A stretch of 64,000 nucleotides of DNA from Xanthobacteraceae bacterium (GTDB lineage: Bacteria; Pseudomonadota; Alphaproteobacteria; Rhizobiales; Xanthobacteraceae), in contig JALHRD010000023.1 of NCBI GenBank assembly GCA_022841625.1, positions 21,391 through 85,390 of the forward strand, in the 5' to 3' direction. Every line of letters begins with the position of its first letter. Position 1 is the stretch's first letter. The notes below the pieces were generated by a model. That model was given only the letters and a program-made list of their open reading frames with translations, was not told the DNA's origin and did no database searches. Made by a program: the position numbers and the translations under genes. Below, piece by piece: positions 10,517 to 20,089 of the stretch.

Positions 10517-11446
10517 ATGAAGTCAATCAAGATCATCGCGGCGGGTTTGCTTGTGATGCCTTGTGCCATTTCCTTTCTTGCCAAGGCAGCGGAAGCGCAG
10601 GACTGGCGCAAGCAATTTCCAAAATTTCGTTATGGCGTGCAGGCGGTGGAGACTCAAGCCGCGGCGCTGACGCGCTACAAGGGCTTTGGCGCTTATGTGA
10701 AGCAAAAGCTGGGCATTGAACTCGAACTGTTCCTGTCGGCGGAATATGCCGGCGTCATTCAGGCGATCGGCGCAAAACAACTCGATGTGATGGATATGGG
10801 CGCGAGCGGCTACGCTGCGGCGCATGTGGAGACCAAAGGTGCCGTTGAGCCGCTGGTGGTCCCGACCAATCCCGATGGCACCATTGGCTATTACGCAGTA
10901 GCCTTCGTGCGAGCCGACAGCCCCTACAAGTCGCTCGATGATTTGAAGGGCAAGATCTGGGCTTGGGTGGAGCCGAATTCGGCGTCCGGTTATCTGTTCC
11001 CGCTGGTAGGCTTTCGCAACAAGGGTCTAATTCCCGAGAAACACTTCGGCAAGGTGGTGTTTTCCGGGGGTCACGAACAGAGCATCATCGGTGTTCTCGA
11101 TCGTGCCTATGATGGCGCGATCACCTGGACTAACGATATTGAGAAACACACGCGCGGTGGCCTTCACATGATGCTTAGCCGCAAGGTTCTCGACATCAAA
11201 GACATTCGTATCATTTGGGTGTCTGAGGTGATCCCCAATCCGGTCATCGCCGTCCGCTCCGATTTGCCCGCACCGATGAAAGCCGATCTGAAGGCGATGT
11301 TCCTCAACATGCACAAGGACAACCCAGAAGTTTTCCGCGAGGTGGTGCGTGGCGATTCGCAGGGCTATCGTGAAGTCAAGCATGAGGTCTATCAGATCGC
11401 CGTCGATCTCAGGAACCAGCTCGCCAAGGAGCGGCGCAGCCGCTAA
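10517..11446 (+). CDS. phnD: PhnD-type phosphonate/phosphite-like solute-binding protein
   Basis: A 309-residue periplasmic binding-protein precursor of the PhnD family. ATG 10517 was chosen because AGGGAGA lies six nt upstream and a signal peptide follows at once (MKSIKIIAAGLLVMPCA, likely cleavage after AEA before QD). A longer frame starting at 10451 would place 22 non-signal residues in front. Family features include LDVMDMGASGYAAAH, the domain hinge SPYKSLDDLKGK, and the ligand-pocket region WVEPNSASGYLFP. PhnD proteins bind phosphonates, phosphite or related oxyanions. No C-P lyase or phosphonatase gene is present nearby, so the actual ligand is open. Confidence 0.88.
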   Translation: MKSIKIIAAGLLVMPCAISFLAKAAEAQDWRKQFPKFRYGVQAVETQAAALTRYKGFGAYVKQKLGIELELFLSAEYAGVIQAIGAKQLDVMDMGASGYAAAHVETKGAVEPLVVPTNPDGTIGYYAVAFVRADSPYKSLDDLKGKIWAWVEPNSASGYLFPLVGFRNKGLIPEKHFGKVVFSGGHEQSIIGVLDRAYDGAITWTNDIEKHTRGGLHMMLSRKVLDIKDIRIIWVSEVIPNPVIAVRSDLPAPMKADLKAMFLNMHKDNPEVFREVVRGDSQGYREVKHEVYQIAVDLRNQLAKERRSR

Positions 11447-11532
11447 CCCGGCGCTGCCGATGGGTGGAGTTGTGCAATGATGGCGGTGTCGTAGGGCTTT
11501 GCAGTCGTTTGGAAGATTCATTGTGACGGTGC

Positions 11533-12405
11533 ATGTCTAGCCAGGCCTCCGCCGCGATTGCGCGATTTGAGGAAGAGTTTGCTCGCCTGCGGCGACGGCA
11601 GCGAATTCAGTTGCTGGTCTTTGCGGCGATCCTTCTGGCTTTGTTTTTTGGTGCCGCCGAGGTCAGCAATTTCCGGCTTGATCGTTTGCTCGCCGGCCTT
11701 CCCAGGATCGGCGAATATATCGGCAAGACCCTACCTGAGATCCGGATCAATTCGTTCTTCGGAGATATCGCATATTGGTATTATGGCTTCTTTCGTTGGC
11801 TCGGCCTGTTGCTTGATACTCTGTTGATCGCGCTCATGGCGTTGCTGTTCGGGTCGGTCGGCGGGTTCCTGTTGTCGTTTCCCGCCTCACGCAATCTTTC
11901 AGGTAACGTGGTCGTCTACTTTATCTGTCGACGACTGGCCGAGATCGCCCGCACCGTGCCGGAAATCGTCTATGCGTTGATCTTTGTCGTGGCGTTTGGG
12001 ATCGGGCCGCTTGCCGGCTTTCTGGCGCTGTCCGTCCATGCGGTCGGTGCGATGGGAAAACTCTATGCGGAGGCCAATGAGAATATCGATGAGCGCCAGC
12101 TCGAAGGCATTCGCGCAGCTGGCGGCAACTGGTTTGAAATGATCCGGTTTGCGGTGCTGCCGCAGGTGCTACCTAACTTCATGACCTACACCTTATGGCG
12201 GCTTGAGCTGAACATCCGATCGGCGGCGATCGTTGGCTTTGTCGGGGCGGGCGGGATCGGGCAAGAACTCTATACCGCGATCAGTTTCAATTATTACGAA
12301 GACGTCAGCGCCATTGTCCTTATGGTGGTGCTTACAATTATGATCATCGACCTGGTCTGTGAACGGTTGCGCCACAAAATTATCGGAAAGGACAACCTGC
12401 AATGA
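11533..12405 (+). CDS. phnE: PhnE-type ABC permease, first copy
   Basis: A 290-residue inner-membrane permease with about six membrane segments, beginning with a cytoplasmic N-terminus (about 1-25) rich in R and E. The transmembrane core and the EAA loop (ENIDERQLEGIRAAGGNWFE) plus the PhnE-typical ending AAIVGFVGAGGIGQELYTAI are present. It follows phnD after an 86-nt gap and overlaps the second permease by four bases (ATGA), so the two are translationally coupled and probably form a heterodimeric channel served by the PhnC ATPase. Confidence 0.88.
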   Translation: MSSQASAAIARFEEEFARLRRRQRIQLLVFAAILLALFFGAAEVSNFRLDRLLAGLPRIGEYIGKTLPEIRINSFFGDIAYWYYGFFRWLGLLLDTLLIALMALLFGSVGGFLLSFPASRNLSGNVVVYFICRRLAEIARTVPEIVYALIFVVAFGIGPLAGFLALSVHAVGAMGKLYAEANENIDERQLEGIRAAGGNWFEMIRFAVLPQVLPNFMTYTLWRLELNIRSAAIVGFVGAGGIGQELYTAISFNYYEDVSAIVLMVVLTIMIIDLVCERLRHKIIGKDNLQ

Positions 12406-13310
12406 AAGGCGGCGCGCGTTGCATCGATGCGGCCCAGCTTGCCGTGTTGCGGGAGCGTTATCCGCGGGCATTCGCGCGCACGCCACGCGAGCGCGCCGTG
12501 TTCGCGGCGATCTTGGTTGGCCTCGCGGCTTTCGTGATGTTCGGGCTCTATCAATTCGATGCCTCACCGGTTCGGATTTGGAACGGTCTGGAACGCTTCG
12601 GAAAGATTGCAGGTGCGCTGTTTCCGCCGACGCCGGGGGATGCGTTCTGGGATCTGGTCAAGGCCATGCTGGAAACCATTGGTATGGCGTTTCTCGGTAC
12701 CTTGATCGCAACGTGCATCGCATTTCCACTTGGATTTTTTGGTGCGCGCAACGTCGTCAAGCTACCGTTGTTCCGATTTCCAATCCGTCGCTCGTTCGAT
12801 TTCCTGCGCGGCGTTGATGCGCTGGTTTGGGCGCTGGTCTATGTGCGTGCCGTCGGCCTTGGTCCGCTCGCGGGCGTGCTGGCGATTGCGACGACGGACA
12901 TCGGGATTCTATCGAAGCTGTTTGCGGAGGCTATCGAGAATGTCGACCGCAAGCAGGCGGACGGTGTCCAGGCGACCGGCGCCAATGCGGTGCAGCGGCT
13001 GCGCTTTGGCATTCTGCCTCAGGTGCTGCCGATCATGATCTCGAATGCGCTCTATATGTTTGAATCGAACACGCGCTCGGCGACGATCCTGGGTATCGTT
13101 GGTGCCGGCGGTATCGGATTCCACCTCTCCGATCGTATCCGCGCCCATCGTTGGGATGAGGTTGGTTTCATTATTATCATGATTATCGTCGTCGTAGCAC
13201 TGATCGATTTTATCTCGCATATGCTGCGAACGCGTGTGATCAAGTCGGGAACTAATCGGGCGCTGCTGCTCGAAACCTATCACGAGCAGCAGCGCGCGGG
13301 CGTGCGTTAG
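12402..13310 (+). CDS. phnE: PhnE-type ABC permease, second copy
   Basis: A 302-residue permease paralogous to the preceding one. The EAA loop reads ENVDRKQADGVQATGANAVQ and the C-terminal family block is SATILGIVGAGGIGFHLSDR. About six membrane segments are visible, with a longer N-terminal cytoplasmic/linker part (about 1-40) than in the first copy. The ATGA overlap with the first permease implies coupled translation. Tandem phnE genes are common in phosphonate-type importers and in related phosphite systems. The gene is convergent with, and only 5 nt from, the MetE-like gene. Confidence 0.88.
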   Translation: MKGGARCIDAAQLAVLRERYPRAFARTPRERAVFAAILVGLAAFVMFGLYQFDASPVRIWNGLERFGKIAGALFPPTPGDAFWDLVKAMLETIGMAFLGTLIATCIAFPLGFFGARNVVKLPLFRFPIRRSFDFLRGVDALVWALVYVRAVGLGPLAGVLAIATTDIGILSKLFAEAIENVDRKQADGVQATGANAVQRLRFGILPQVLPIMISNALYMFESNTRSATILGIVGAGGIGFHLSDRIRAHRWDEVGFIIIMIIVVVALIDFISHMLRTRVIKSGTNRALLLETYHEQQRAGVR

Positions 13311-13315
13311 AGCGA

Positions 13316-14380
13316 TCAGGAGATTTCATCGCGCAGCACCTTGGCGGCGGCAACTTCATTGCAGAGTTTGTGGTACGCTTCATCGATGCTGACGACGGCG
13401 CCCGACCCCGGCGCAAATCCGCAGTCGGGATTGAGCACGATCCGCTCCGGCGCCAGGAATTTCATGGCCTGCCGCACGCGGTCGGCGATGGTTTCCGCGG
13501 TATCGATCCGGCCGGGCTCGACGCTTACGCAACCGAGCCCGATTTCGAAATCCTCGCGCAGCTTTTTGAATGTTGCCGCGTCGCCCGCTCCGGGCGTCGT
13601 GAATTCCATGGTCAGGTGGTGTGCTTTCAGGCGGTTCAATTGCGCGATGATGGGTTCGTAGCTGCCTTGAAATTGCGCTTCACCGCGGACCCTGGCGCCG
13701 GCCCGTCGGCACAGGTGCACCGCGAGACGAGCGGTTTGGTTTCCTGCCAGTACGGCATTGACCATATCCACCGCGAAATCGGCGGCGGCGTCGGGATTTG
13801 GGTATTGGCGGCGGACGTCCGGATCGACAAACAGGCAGAGATGCGGATCGTCGATCTGGATGATGTCCGCGCCGGCCTGGCGGATCAATTCGACCTCGCG
13901 CTGAAGGATTGGCACGCAATCGCGCACGAAGTCGTCACGCTTGGGGTAAGCCTTGGCTGACTGTTCGGGATGCCACATGCGCTCGCCGAGCAGCGCCGGT
14001 GCTGGCACGGTCGCCTTGATGGCGCGTGAGGTGATGGTTTTGAGATAAGCGATCTCGCGTGCGATGAAGCCAGGGTTCTTGGGTGCGAGCTTGTCAACCA
14101 CAATCGTCCAGGGACGGTTGTCGGCCGGGTTGTGGCTGAGCGCAAATCCGTGCGCGAGTTCGGCGATGACCCCGATATAGGATTTGCGCCGCCACTCGCC
14201 GTCGGTGACTACATCGAGACCGGCGTGTTCCTGCATCGCGACGATGTAGCGGATTGCTGCGTCCATTTCGGTTTCGTAGCGCTCCGATGACAGCGGTGGT
14301 TTCTCATTGATCAAATCCTGGACAAATGCTGGGCGCGGCATTGAGCCGACAACGGACGCGGGGAAAAGCCGTCTTGCCAT
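13316..14380 (-). CDS. Short MetE-like (cobalamin-independent methionine synthase C-terminal domain) methyltransferase
   Basis: A 354-residue protein equal to the catalytic C-terminal barrel of cobalamin-independent methionine synthase; full MetE is about 750 residues. The Zn-binding residues of the family are recognisable: the HxC pair in AVHLCRR, the glutamate in TMEFTTPGAG and the cysteine in NPDCGFAPG. The IQIDDPHL segment corresponds to the substrate-binding IDEPAL region of MetE. ATG 14380 overlaps the upstream stop codon (TAATG), so the TTG at 14395 is unlikely to be the start. Such 'core' enzymes methylate homocysteine or other thiols from various methyl donors; the donor here is unknown. 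Confidence 0.85.
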   Translation of the reverse strand: MARRLFPASVVGSMPRPAFVQDLINEKPPLSSERYETEMDAAIRYIVAMQEHAGLDVVTDGEWRRKSYIGVIAELAHGFALSHNPADNRPWTIVVDKLAPKNPGFIAREIAYLKTITSRAIKATVPAPALLGERMWHPEQSAKAYPKRDDFVRDCVPILQREVELIRQAGADIIQIDDPHLCLFVDPDVRRQYPNPDAAADFAVDMVNAVLAGNQTARLAVHLCRRAGARVRGEAQFQGSYEPIIAQLNRLKAHHLTMEFTTPGAGDAATFKKLREDFEIGLGCVSVEPGRIDTAETIADRVRQAMKFLAPERIVLNPDCGFAPGSGAVVSIDEAYHKLCNEVAAAKVLRDEIS

Positions 14381-15135
14381 TATGCGCCACGCCAAAAGTT
14401 TTGTGCGTACTCAAAGTCCTGCTGCGTATCCACTTCGATGTAATTGCCCGGCGTATCGGCGTGAGCCATTGCGGTGCCGCCTTCGATCATGTCCTGCAGG
14501 AGATGGATAAGATAGGCTTTCTCGAACGCCGCGGCTTCGCGGAACGGCTTGCCGGCATAGGCTTGCCGGCGGCGATGATAATGCGTCTTCAAAGCCGCTG
14601 CGCCGTTCGGCGAGAACTTTGCCACGCCGGTGAACTCGCCATGCGCAATCGCCGGTTCAATTTCGCGATGAACGCGTGTGACTAAGCCATTGGCGACGGT
14701 CACCTTCTCGGCGTCGGTCGGTGGATGTTCGGTGCGGTGTTGGTAGCGCGCGAGCCAGTCGGTATCAACCGACAGGGCGATGTCGGCGGAATGCGCCAAC
14801 AGACGCCGCACCACATCGGCGGTGAAGAGAGTGTCTGAATAAGTGCACAGAAATGGTTGATCCATCAGGTCCTCCGCGCACATTAAAGAGACCAGAATGT
14901 TGTTGTTCGGCCAGTTGGTGTTTTCACGGAACACAAACCGCGCGTAGTCGGCGCGCACCTTTTCGATCTGATAGCCGCCAATAAAGCAGATGTCGCTGAT
15001 ACCGTTCGCGGTGAACGCCTCCAGGGTCCAGTCGAGCAGGCGCTTGCCTTTGACTTCAGCAAAGCATTTGGGCACATCGGTCGTGGTCGGCATGAGGCGC
15101 CGGCCGCGGCCGGCGCCGATGATTATGGCTCGCAT
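14380..15135 (-). CDS. NTP-transferase family nucleotidyltransferase (phosphocholine cytidylyltransferase-like)
   Basis: A 251-residue protein of the nucleotidyltransferase fold that couples NTPs to sugar- or choline-phosphates. The N-terminal nucleotide-binding signature is IIIGAGRGRRLMPTT with the following lysine in VPKCFAEVKGK. The metal-binding aspartate is in the FLCTYSDTLFTADV block, and VDTDW follows. The overall pattern resembles the LicC-type phosphocholine cytidylyltransferase group. Its TAA overlaps the ATG of the MetE-like gene, so the two are translationally coupled. No choline kinase or glycosyltransferase is adjacent, so the sugar or alcohol phosphate used is unknown. Confidence 0.82.
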   Translation of the reverse strand: MRAIIIGAGRGRRLMPTTTDVPKCFAEVKGKRLLDWTLEAFTANGISDICFIGGYQIEKVRADYARFVFRENTNWPNNNILVSLMCAEDLMDQPFLCTYSDTLFTADVVRRLLAHSADIALSVDTDWLARYQHRTEHPPTDAEKVTVANGLVTRVHREIEPAIAHGEFTGVAKFSPNGAAALKTHYHRRRQAYAGKPFREAAAFEKAYLIHLLQDMIEGGTAMAHADTPGNYIEVDTQQDFEYAQNFWRGA

Positions 15136-15353
15136 GGTCCGCCGAGAAAATGAGGGAAACTCATCGAATGCTATTTCGCTGGCCTATAGGCCGCAAGTGC
15201 TTCCAGCCGCAGCGGGAAAATTCGCCCGTTAACCTGTCTTCAACGAACGCCAGTCAGGAGTTATCTGGCGAGTGTCCGGAAACCGAGATTTGCCCCGTGC
15301 CCTGCCGCCACGGGTCGTGAGCCTCCGCGCCGAACACGCGCCCTGGGGATGCC

Positions 15354-16508
15354 ATGGTATCGCGTATAGAACGCACGCCCTTTGCGGCCTGGCGGTGGAC
15401 GGTCGACCGGCTCATGCTGGCGGCGATCCTCGGCCTTATGCTTGCGGGCGTTGTGCTTTCGCTGGCGGCGAGCCCGCCGGTTGCGGTGCGGCTGGGACTT
15501 GAGCCATTCTACTTCGTGAACCGCCACATTTTATTTCTCGTTCCTGCACTGGTGGTAATGCTCACGACATCGTTTCTGTCACCGCAACAAATTCGCCGCA
15601 TTGCGGTTGTCGTGTTTGCCATCAGCCTGGTTCTTCTATTCCTCACATTGATCTACGGCGCTGAAGTGAAGGGTGCGCGGCGCTGGCTGATGATGCTCGG
15701 CATCAGCATTCAGCCGTCGGAGTTTCTCAAGCCCGCCTTTGTGGTTCTGGTCGCGTGGCTGTTCGCGGAATCTGCGCGCCGGCCGGAAATGCCGGCCAAC
15801 ACTATTGCGTTCGGGCTTCTGGCAACCGTGGTGGTGGGATTGATGTTGCAGCCGGACTTCGGACAGACCATGCTGATCGTGGCGGTCTGGGGCGCGCTGT
15901 TCTTTCTGGCCGGCATGCGGCTGATCTGGGTGGCGGGTCTTGGCGGGGCGGCGATTGTCGGTTTGAGCTGCGCTTATTTCACGGTCCCGCATGTGGCGCG
16001 GCGCATCAAGCGTTTTTTCGACCCGGCCTCCGGCGACACATTCAATATCGACCAGGCGGTGGAATCTTTCGTGCGCGGCGGCTGGTTCGGTCGCGGTCCC
16101 GGCGAGGGTACCGTGAAGCGCATTCTGCCGGAAAGCCATGCCGACTTCGTATTCGCGGTGGCGGCCGAGGAGTTCGGCATTGCACTTTGCCTGGTGCTGC
16201 TGTTGTTGTTCGCCTTTATTGTGCTGCGCAGCCTGTTGCATGCGTTGCGCAATCACGATCCGTTCCAGCGCTTCGCAGTAGCCGGACTTGCGATCCTGTT
16301 CGGCCTGCAATCCGCCATCAACATGGCGGTGAATGCGCACCTGATTCCGGCGAAGGGTATGACATTGCCGTTCGTCTCATATGGAGGCTCGTCGATGGTC
16401 TCGCTCGCCTGGGGCATGGGAATGCTGCTGGCGCTCACCCGCGAACGTCCGCGCACCAATTTCATGGCGGCCGATCGCAGCCCGGTTGCCGCGGGGAGCC
16501 GGGCGTGA
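15354..16508 (+). CDS. ftsW: Lipid II polymerase / division protein FtsW
   Basis: A 384-residue SEDS-family membrane protein with about ten membrane segments. FtsW polymerises glycan strands with its partner class B penicillin-binding protein at the septum. Family landmarks are GARRWLMMLGISIQPSEFLKP (shown in part) in the first half, QPDFGQTML, the periplasmic loop with GRGPGEG and LPESHADFVFAVAAEEFG, and C-terminal PFVSYGGSSMVS. It starts the division/cell-wall cluster in this window. The usual upstream genes (ftsI, murE, murF, mraY, murD) are not found here. Its stop overlaps the murG start (GTGA). Confidence 0.95.
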   Translation: MVSRIERTPFAAWRWTVDRLMLAAILGLMLAGVVLSLAASPPVAVRLGLEPFYFVNRHILFLVPALVVMLTTSFLSPQQIRRIAVVVFAISLVLLFLTLIYGAEVKGARRWLMMLGISIQPSEFLKPAFVVLVAWLFAESARRPEMPANTIAFGLLATVVVGLMLQPDFGQTMLIVAVWGALFFLAGMRLIWVAGLGGAAIVGLSCAYFTVPHVARRIKRFFDPASGDTFNIDQAVESFVRGGWFGRGPGEGTVKRILPESHADFVFAVAAEEFGIALCLVLLLLFAFIVLRSLLHALRNHDPFQRFAVAGLAILFGLQSAINMAVNAHLIPAKGMTLPFVSYGGSSMVSLAWGMGMLLALTRERPRTNFMAADRSPVAAGSRA

Positions 16509-17641
16509 GCCAGACAAGCGGCGCGCCATTGGTACTGCTGGCGGCCGGCGGTACTGGGGGCCATCTGTTTCCGGCGGAAGCTTTGGCGGAGGCTTTGGCG
16601 CGGCGCGGCGTCGCCGTCGATCTCGCCACCGATCACCGGGCCGAGCGCTATGGTGGGCGCTTTCCAGCGCGTGCCGTCCACATCATCCCGAGCGATACGG
16701 TGCGCGCGCGCAATCCGATCGCGCTCGCCCGTACCGCGCTTGCGCTTGGCCGCGGACTGTTGCGGGCTTATTTCCTGCTGCGACGGATCAGGCCGGCCGT
16801 GGTCGTCGGTTTTGGCGGTTATCCGACATTGCCGCCGCTCGGCGCTGCAACGGTGCTCCGGATTCCGAGCATCATTCACGAGCAGAACGCGGTGATGGGC
16901 CGCGCCAATCGGCAGCTCGCGCCGCGCGTGACCGCCATTGCGACTTCGTTTGAGGGTGTGCTCGACGCCGAACCGGCACTCTTGGCCAAGGCGAGGCGCA
17001 CCGGCAATCCGGTGCGGCCGGCGGCGATCGCGGCGGCGGCGACGCCATTCGTTCCGCCGGCAGCGGACGGGCTTGTGCGATTGCTGGTGTTCGGTGGCAG
17101 CCAGGGCGCGCGGATCATGTCCGAGATCGTGCCCGGCGCGATTGAGATGCTCGATGCCACATTGCGCGGGCGCCTGCTGCTTGCGCAACAAGCGCGCGAC
17201 GAAGACCTCGCGCGGGTGCGTGACATTTATTCCCGCCTGCGGATTGCCGCGGAAGTATCGCCGTTCTTCTCTGACATGCCGGCGCGCATTGCGGCGGCGC
17301 ATCTGGTGGTGGCGCGGTCGGGTGCGTCGACCATTGCCGAGCTCGCGGCGATCGGCCGGCCGTCGATTTTGGTGCCGCTGCCGGGCGCGCTCGACCAGGA
17401 TCAGTTCGCCAATGCCGGCGTGCTGGCGGCGGCTGGGGCGGCTATCCGGCTGCGTCAGGACGATTTCACGCCCGCGCGGCTTGCCGCTGAGATTGCCGTG
17501 CTTGCCTCGACCCCGCAAAAACTCGTAGCTATGGCCCAGGCCGCGCGCACACAGGGGGCGCCCGACGCCGCCGACCGGCTGGCCGATCTGGTGCTGGCGA
17601 CTATGGGCACGAAAATGGATGGGAAAGGCGCCACCTCATGA
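16505..17641 (+). CDS. murG: UDP-GlcNAc--lipid I glycosyltransferase MurG
   Basis: A 378-residue GT28-family enzyme that adds GlcNAc from UDP-GlcNAc to lipid I on the cytoplasmic face of the membrane, making lipid II. The start is GTG 16505, overlapping the ftsW TGA by three bases. Motifs: the glycine-rich [18 protein letters not shown] near the N-terminus, [27 protein letters not shown], the second-domain glycine loop [15 protein letters not shown], and the UDP-GlcNAc site [24 protein letters not shown] with Q in DQDQFANA. Its last four bases overlap murC. Confidence 0.95.
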   Translation: MSQTSGAPLVLLAAGGTGGHLFPAEALAEALARRGVAVDLATDHRAERYGGRFPARAVHIIPSDTVRARNPIALARTALALGRGLLRAYFLLRRIRPAVVVGFGGYPTLPPLGAATVLRIPSIIHEQNAVMGRANRQLAPRVTAIATSFEGVLDAEPALLAKARRTGNPVRPAAIAAAATPFVPPAADGLVRLLVFGGSQGARIMSEIVPGAIEMLDATLRGRLLLAQQARDEDLARVRDIYSRLRIAAEVSPFFSDMPARIAAAHLVVARSGASTIAELAAIGRPSILVPLPGALDQDQFANAGVLAAAGAAIRLRQDDFTPARLAAEIAVLASTPQKLVAMAQAARTQGAPDAADRLADLVLATMGTKMDGKGATS

Positions 17642-19050
17642 AACTGCCGCGGGATATCGGTCCGATCCACTTTGTCGGCATCGGCGGCATTGGCATGAGC
17701 GGCATTGCCGAGGTGCTGATCAATCTCGGCTATGCGGTGCAAGGCTCGGATGCAGCCGACGGCGCCAATATCAAGCGGCTGCGCGACAAAGGCGCAAAAA
17801 TTGCGATCGGTCACGCCGCGGCCAATCTTGGCGCCGCTGAGGTGGTCGTGGTGTCGACCGCGATCCAGCGCGACAATCCGGAATTGGTCGCGGCGCGCGC
17901 CAAGCGATTGCCGGTGGTGCGGCGCGCTGAGATGCTTGCCGAATTGATGCGCTTGAAAAGCTGCATCGCCATCGCAGGCACCCACGGCAAGACCACAACC
18001 ACCTCGATGGTGGCCGCGCTGTTCGATGCCGGCAATCTCGATCCGACCGTCATCAATGGCGGCATCATCGAGGCCTATGGCACCAATGCGCGGCTGGGCG
18101 GCGGCGACTGGATGGTCGTTGAGGCCGACGAATCCGACGGCACTTTCCTTAAGCTTCCCGCCGATATTGCGGTCGTCACCAATGTCGATCCCGAGCATCT
18201 CGATCATTTCAAGACCTATGAGGCGGTACAGGAGGCGTTCCGCAGCTTTGTCGAGAATGTGCCGTTCTACGGTTTTGCGGTAATGTGCAGCGACCACGAG
18301 GTGGTGCAGCAACTCGTCGGTCGGATCGAGGATCGCCGAACGATTACCTATGGCGAGAACCCGCAGGCCGATGTGCGGCTGGTCGATCTCGATCATGTCA
18401 GCGGTGCGTCGCGCTTCGCCGTGACGTTCCGCAACCGCGCCGGTGAGGACGTACACGCCATCCGAAATCTTCGGCTGCCGATGCCGGGTCGCCACAACGC
18501 GCTCAACGCCACGGCGGCGATTGCGGTCGCACATGAACTCGGCATCGCCGACGATGTTATCCGCAAGGCGCTGTTGGATTTTGGCGGCGTGCGCCGCCGC
18601 TTCACCCGCACCGGCGAATGGAACGGTGTGCCGATCATTGACGATTATGGCCATCATCCGGTCGAGATCGCGGCGGTGCTGCGCGCCGCGCGCGAATCCA
18701 CCAAGGGGCAGGTGATCGCGGTCATGCAGCCGCACCGCTATACCCGGCTTGCGACATTGTTCGAGTCGTTCTGCACTTGCTTCAACGATGCCGACACGGT
18801 GATGGTCGCGCATGTCTATCCGGCGGGCGAGCAGCCGATCGCGGGCGCCGATCGCGATACGCTGGTGCAGGGGATGCGCGCCCGCGGCCATCGTCAGGTG
18901 ATCCCGCTCGATGGCCCGCAAGATATCTCCGGCATTGTGCGGCGGTTGGCGCGACCGGGCGATATTGTTGTGTTTCTCGGCGCCGGTAGCATCACCCAAT
19001 GGGCCTATGCGCTGCCGGGCGAATTGGCGGCGGCCGGCAAGGTGGCGTGA
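17638..19050 (+). CDS. murC: UDP-N-acetylmuramate--L-alanine ligase MurC
   Basis: A 470-residue Mur ligase that adds L-Ala to UDP-MurNAc in the cytoplasm. The N-terminal UDP-binding domain shows [17 protein letters not shown]. The central ATP-binding domain has the P-loop [17 protein letters not shown], then [12 protein letters not shown] and the NVDPEHLDH block. The C-terminal domain contains [14 protein letters not shown] and the QPHRYTRL motif. Length and motif order match the family. The ATG overlaps the murG stop, which implies coupled translation in the cell-wall operon. Confidence 0.96.
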   Translation: MKLPRDIGPIHFVGIGGIGMSGIAEVLINLGYAVQGSDAADGANIKRLRDKGAKIAIGHAAANLGAAEVVVVSTAIQRDNPELVAARAKRLPVVRRAEMLAELMRLKSCIAIAGTHGKTTTTSMVAALFDAGNLDPTVINGGIIEAYGTNARLGGGDWMVVEADESDGTFLKLPADIAVVTNVDPEHLDHFKTYEAVQEAFRSFVENVPFYGFAVMCSDHEVVQQLVGRIEDRRTITYGENPQADVRLVDLDHVSGASRFAVTFRNRAGEDVHAIRNLRLPMPGRHNALNATAAIAVAHELGIADDVIRKALLDFGGVRRRFTRTGEWNGVPIIDDYGHHPVEIAAVLRAARESTKGQVIAVMQPHRYTRLATLFESFCTCFNDADTVMVAHVYPAGEQPIAGADRDTLVQGMRARGHRQVIPLDGPQDISGIVRRLARPGDIVVFLGAGSITQWAYALPGELAAAGKVA

Positions 19051-19060
19051 GCGGCCATCG

Positions 19061-19978
19061 ATGGCCTTTTCCGACATCATTCCCGATCTGAGAGCGAAGC
19101 TGCCGCAGCTGCGCGGCCGGCTGCTGCCGAACGAGCCGTTGGCGCCGCTGACCTGGTTTCGGGTCGGCGGGCCGGCGCAGGCGCTGTTCATGCCGGAGGA
19201 CGAGAACGATCTGGCCTATTGCCTCGCCAATCTGCCGCCGGACATTCCCGTCACCGTCATCGGGCTTGGCTCCAATCTGATCGTGCGGGACGGCGGGGTG
19301 CCGGGCGTCGTGATTCGGCTTGGGCGCGGTTTCTCCGAAGTCGCGGTCGAAGGCGATCGCATCCGCGCCGGTGCGGCGGTGCCGGATGCGCGCGTGGCGC
19401 GGGCGGCGCAGGAGGCCGGACTTGCCGGGCTCGCCTTCCTGCGCGGCATCCCCGGCGCGATCGGCGGCGCATTGCGCATGAACGGCGGCGCCTATGGTCG
19501 TGAGACCAAAGACGCGCTGATCGAGGCGCGTGGGATCGATCGCTTTGGTAAAATTCGTGTCCTCTCCAATAGCGACATGCGCTTCAGCTATCGCCATTGT
19601 AGCGCACCCGACGACATTATCTTCACCGCGGCGCTATTCCAGGGTGCGCCCGGCGATCCAGTCGCAATCGCGGCCGAGATGGAAAAGATCACGGAATCGC
19701 GCGAGGCGACGCAGCCGGTCAAGAGTCGCACCGGCGGCTCGACCTTCAAGAATCCGCCCGGCCAAAAGGCCTGGCAGCTCATCGACGCCGTCGGCTGCCG
19801 TGGGCTCGTGGTCGGCGATGCGCAGGTCTCCGAACTGCACTGCAATTTCCTGATTAATCGTGGCAATGCCAGTGCCGCCGACATCGAGGCGCTGGGTGAA
19901 GCCGTGCGCGAACGGGTGCAAGCAAGGTCGGGCGTGACGCTTGAATGGGAGATCAAGCGGATCGGCGTCGCCGGCTGA
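19061..19978 (+). CDS. murB: UDP-N-acetylenolpyruvoylglucosamine reductase MurB
   Basis: A 305-residue FAD enzyme that reduces the enolpyruvyl intermediate to UDP-MurNAc with NADPH. ATG 19061 lies 10 nt after murC; the frame continues upstream to 18911 inside murC but the shorter start gives the usual N-terminus. FAD-binding features are [28 protein letters not shown] and the [20 protein letters not shown] block. The catalytic serine region is [11 protein letters not shown], and the short C-terminal domain has [19 protein letters not shown]. This is the type I MurB arrangement usual in alphaproteobacteria. Confidence 0.95.
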   Translation: MAFSDIIPDLRAKLPQLRGRLLPNEPLAPLTWFRVGGPAQALFMPEDENDLAYCLANLPPDIPVTVIGLGSNLIVRDGGVPGVVIRLGRGFSEVAVEGDRIRAGAAVPDARVARAAQEAGLAGLAFLRGIPGAIGGALRMNGGAYGRETKDALIEARGIDRFGKIRVLSNSDMRFSYRHCSAPDDIIFTAALFQGAPGDPVAIAAEMEKITESREATQPVKSRTGGSTFKNPPGQKAWQLIDAVGCRGLVVGDAQVSELHCNFLINRGNASAADIEALGEAVRERVQARSGVTLEWEIKRIGVAG

Positions 19979-20089
19979 TCTGACGCTCGCCATGCGCATT
20001 GGCGTCATGAACCCCAGCGCCGCGACGGATTTTCAGAATTGTCCGCGCATTGTATCGTGGCGCCAATCGATCGGTTGGCGGGGGTAGCG

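Noticed and set aside
9622..13310. Calling the operon a phosphonate degradation locus
   Set aside because: Only transport genes are present; no catabolic enzyme supports that label.
17455..19191. 578-codon minus-strand frame opposite murG/murC
   Set aside because: Composition (H, R, D, Q-rich) and overlap with two certain essential genes mark it as an antisense shadow.
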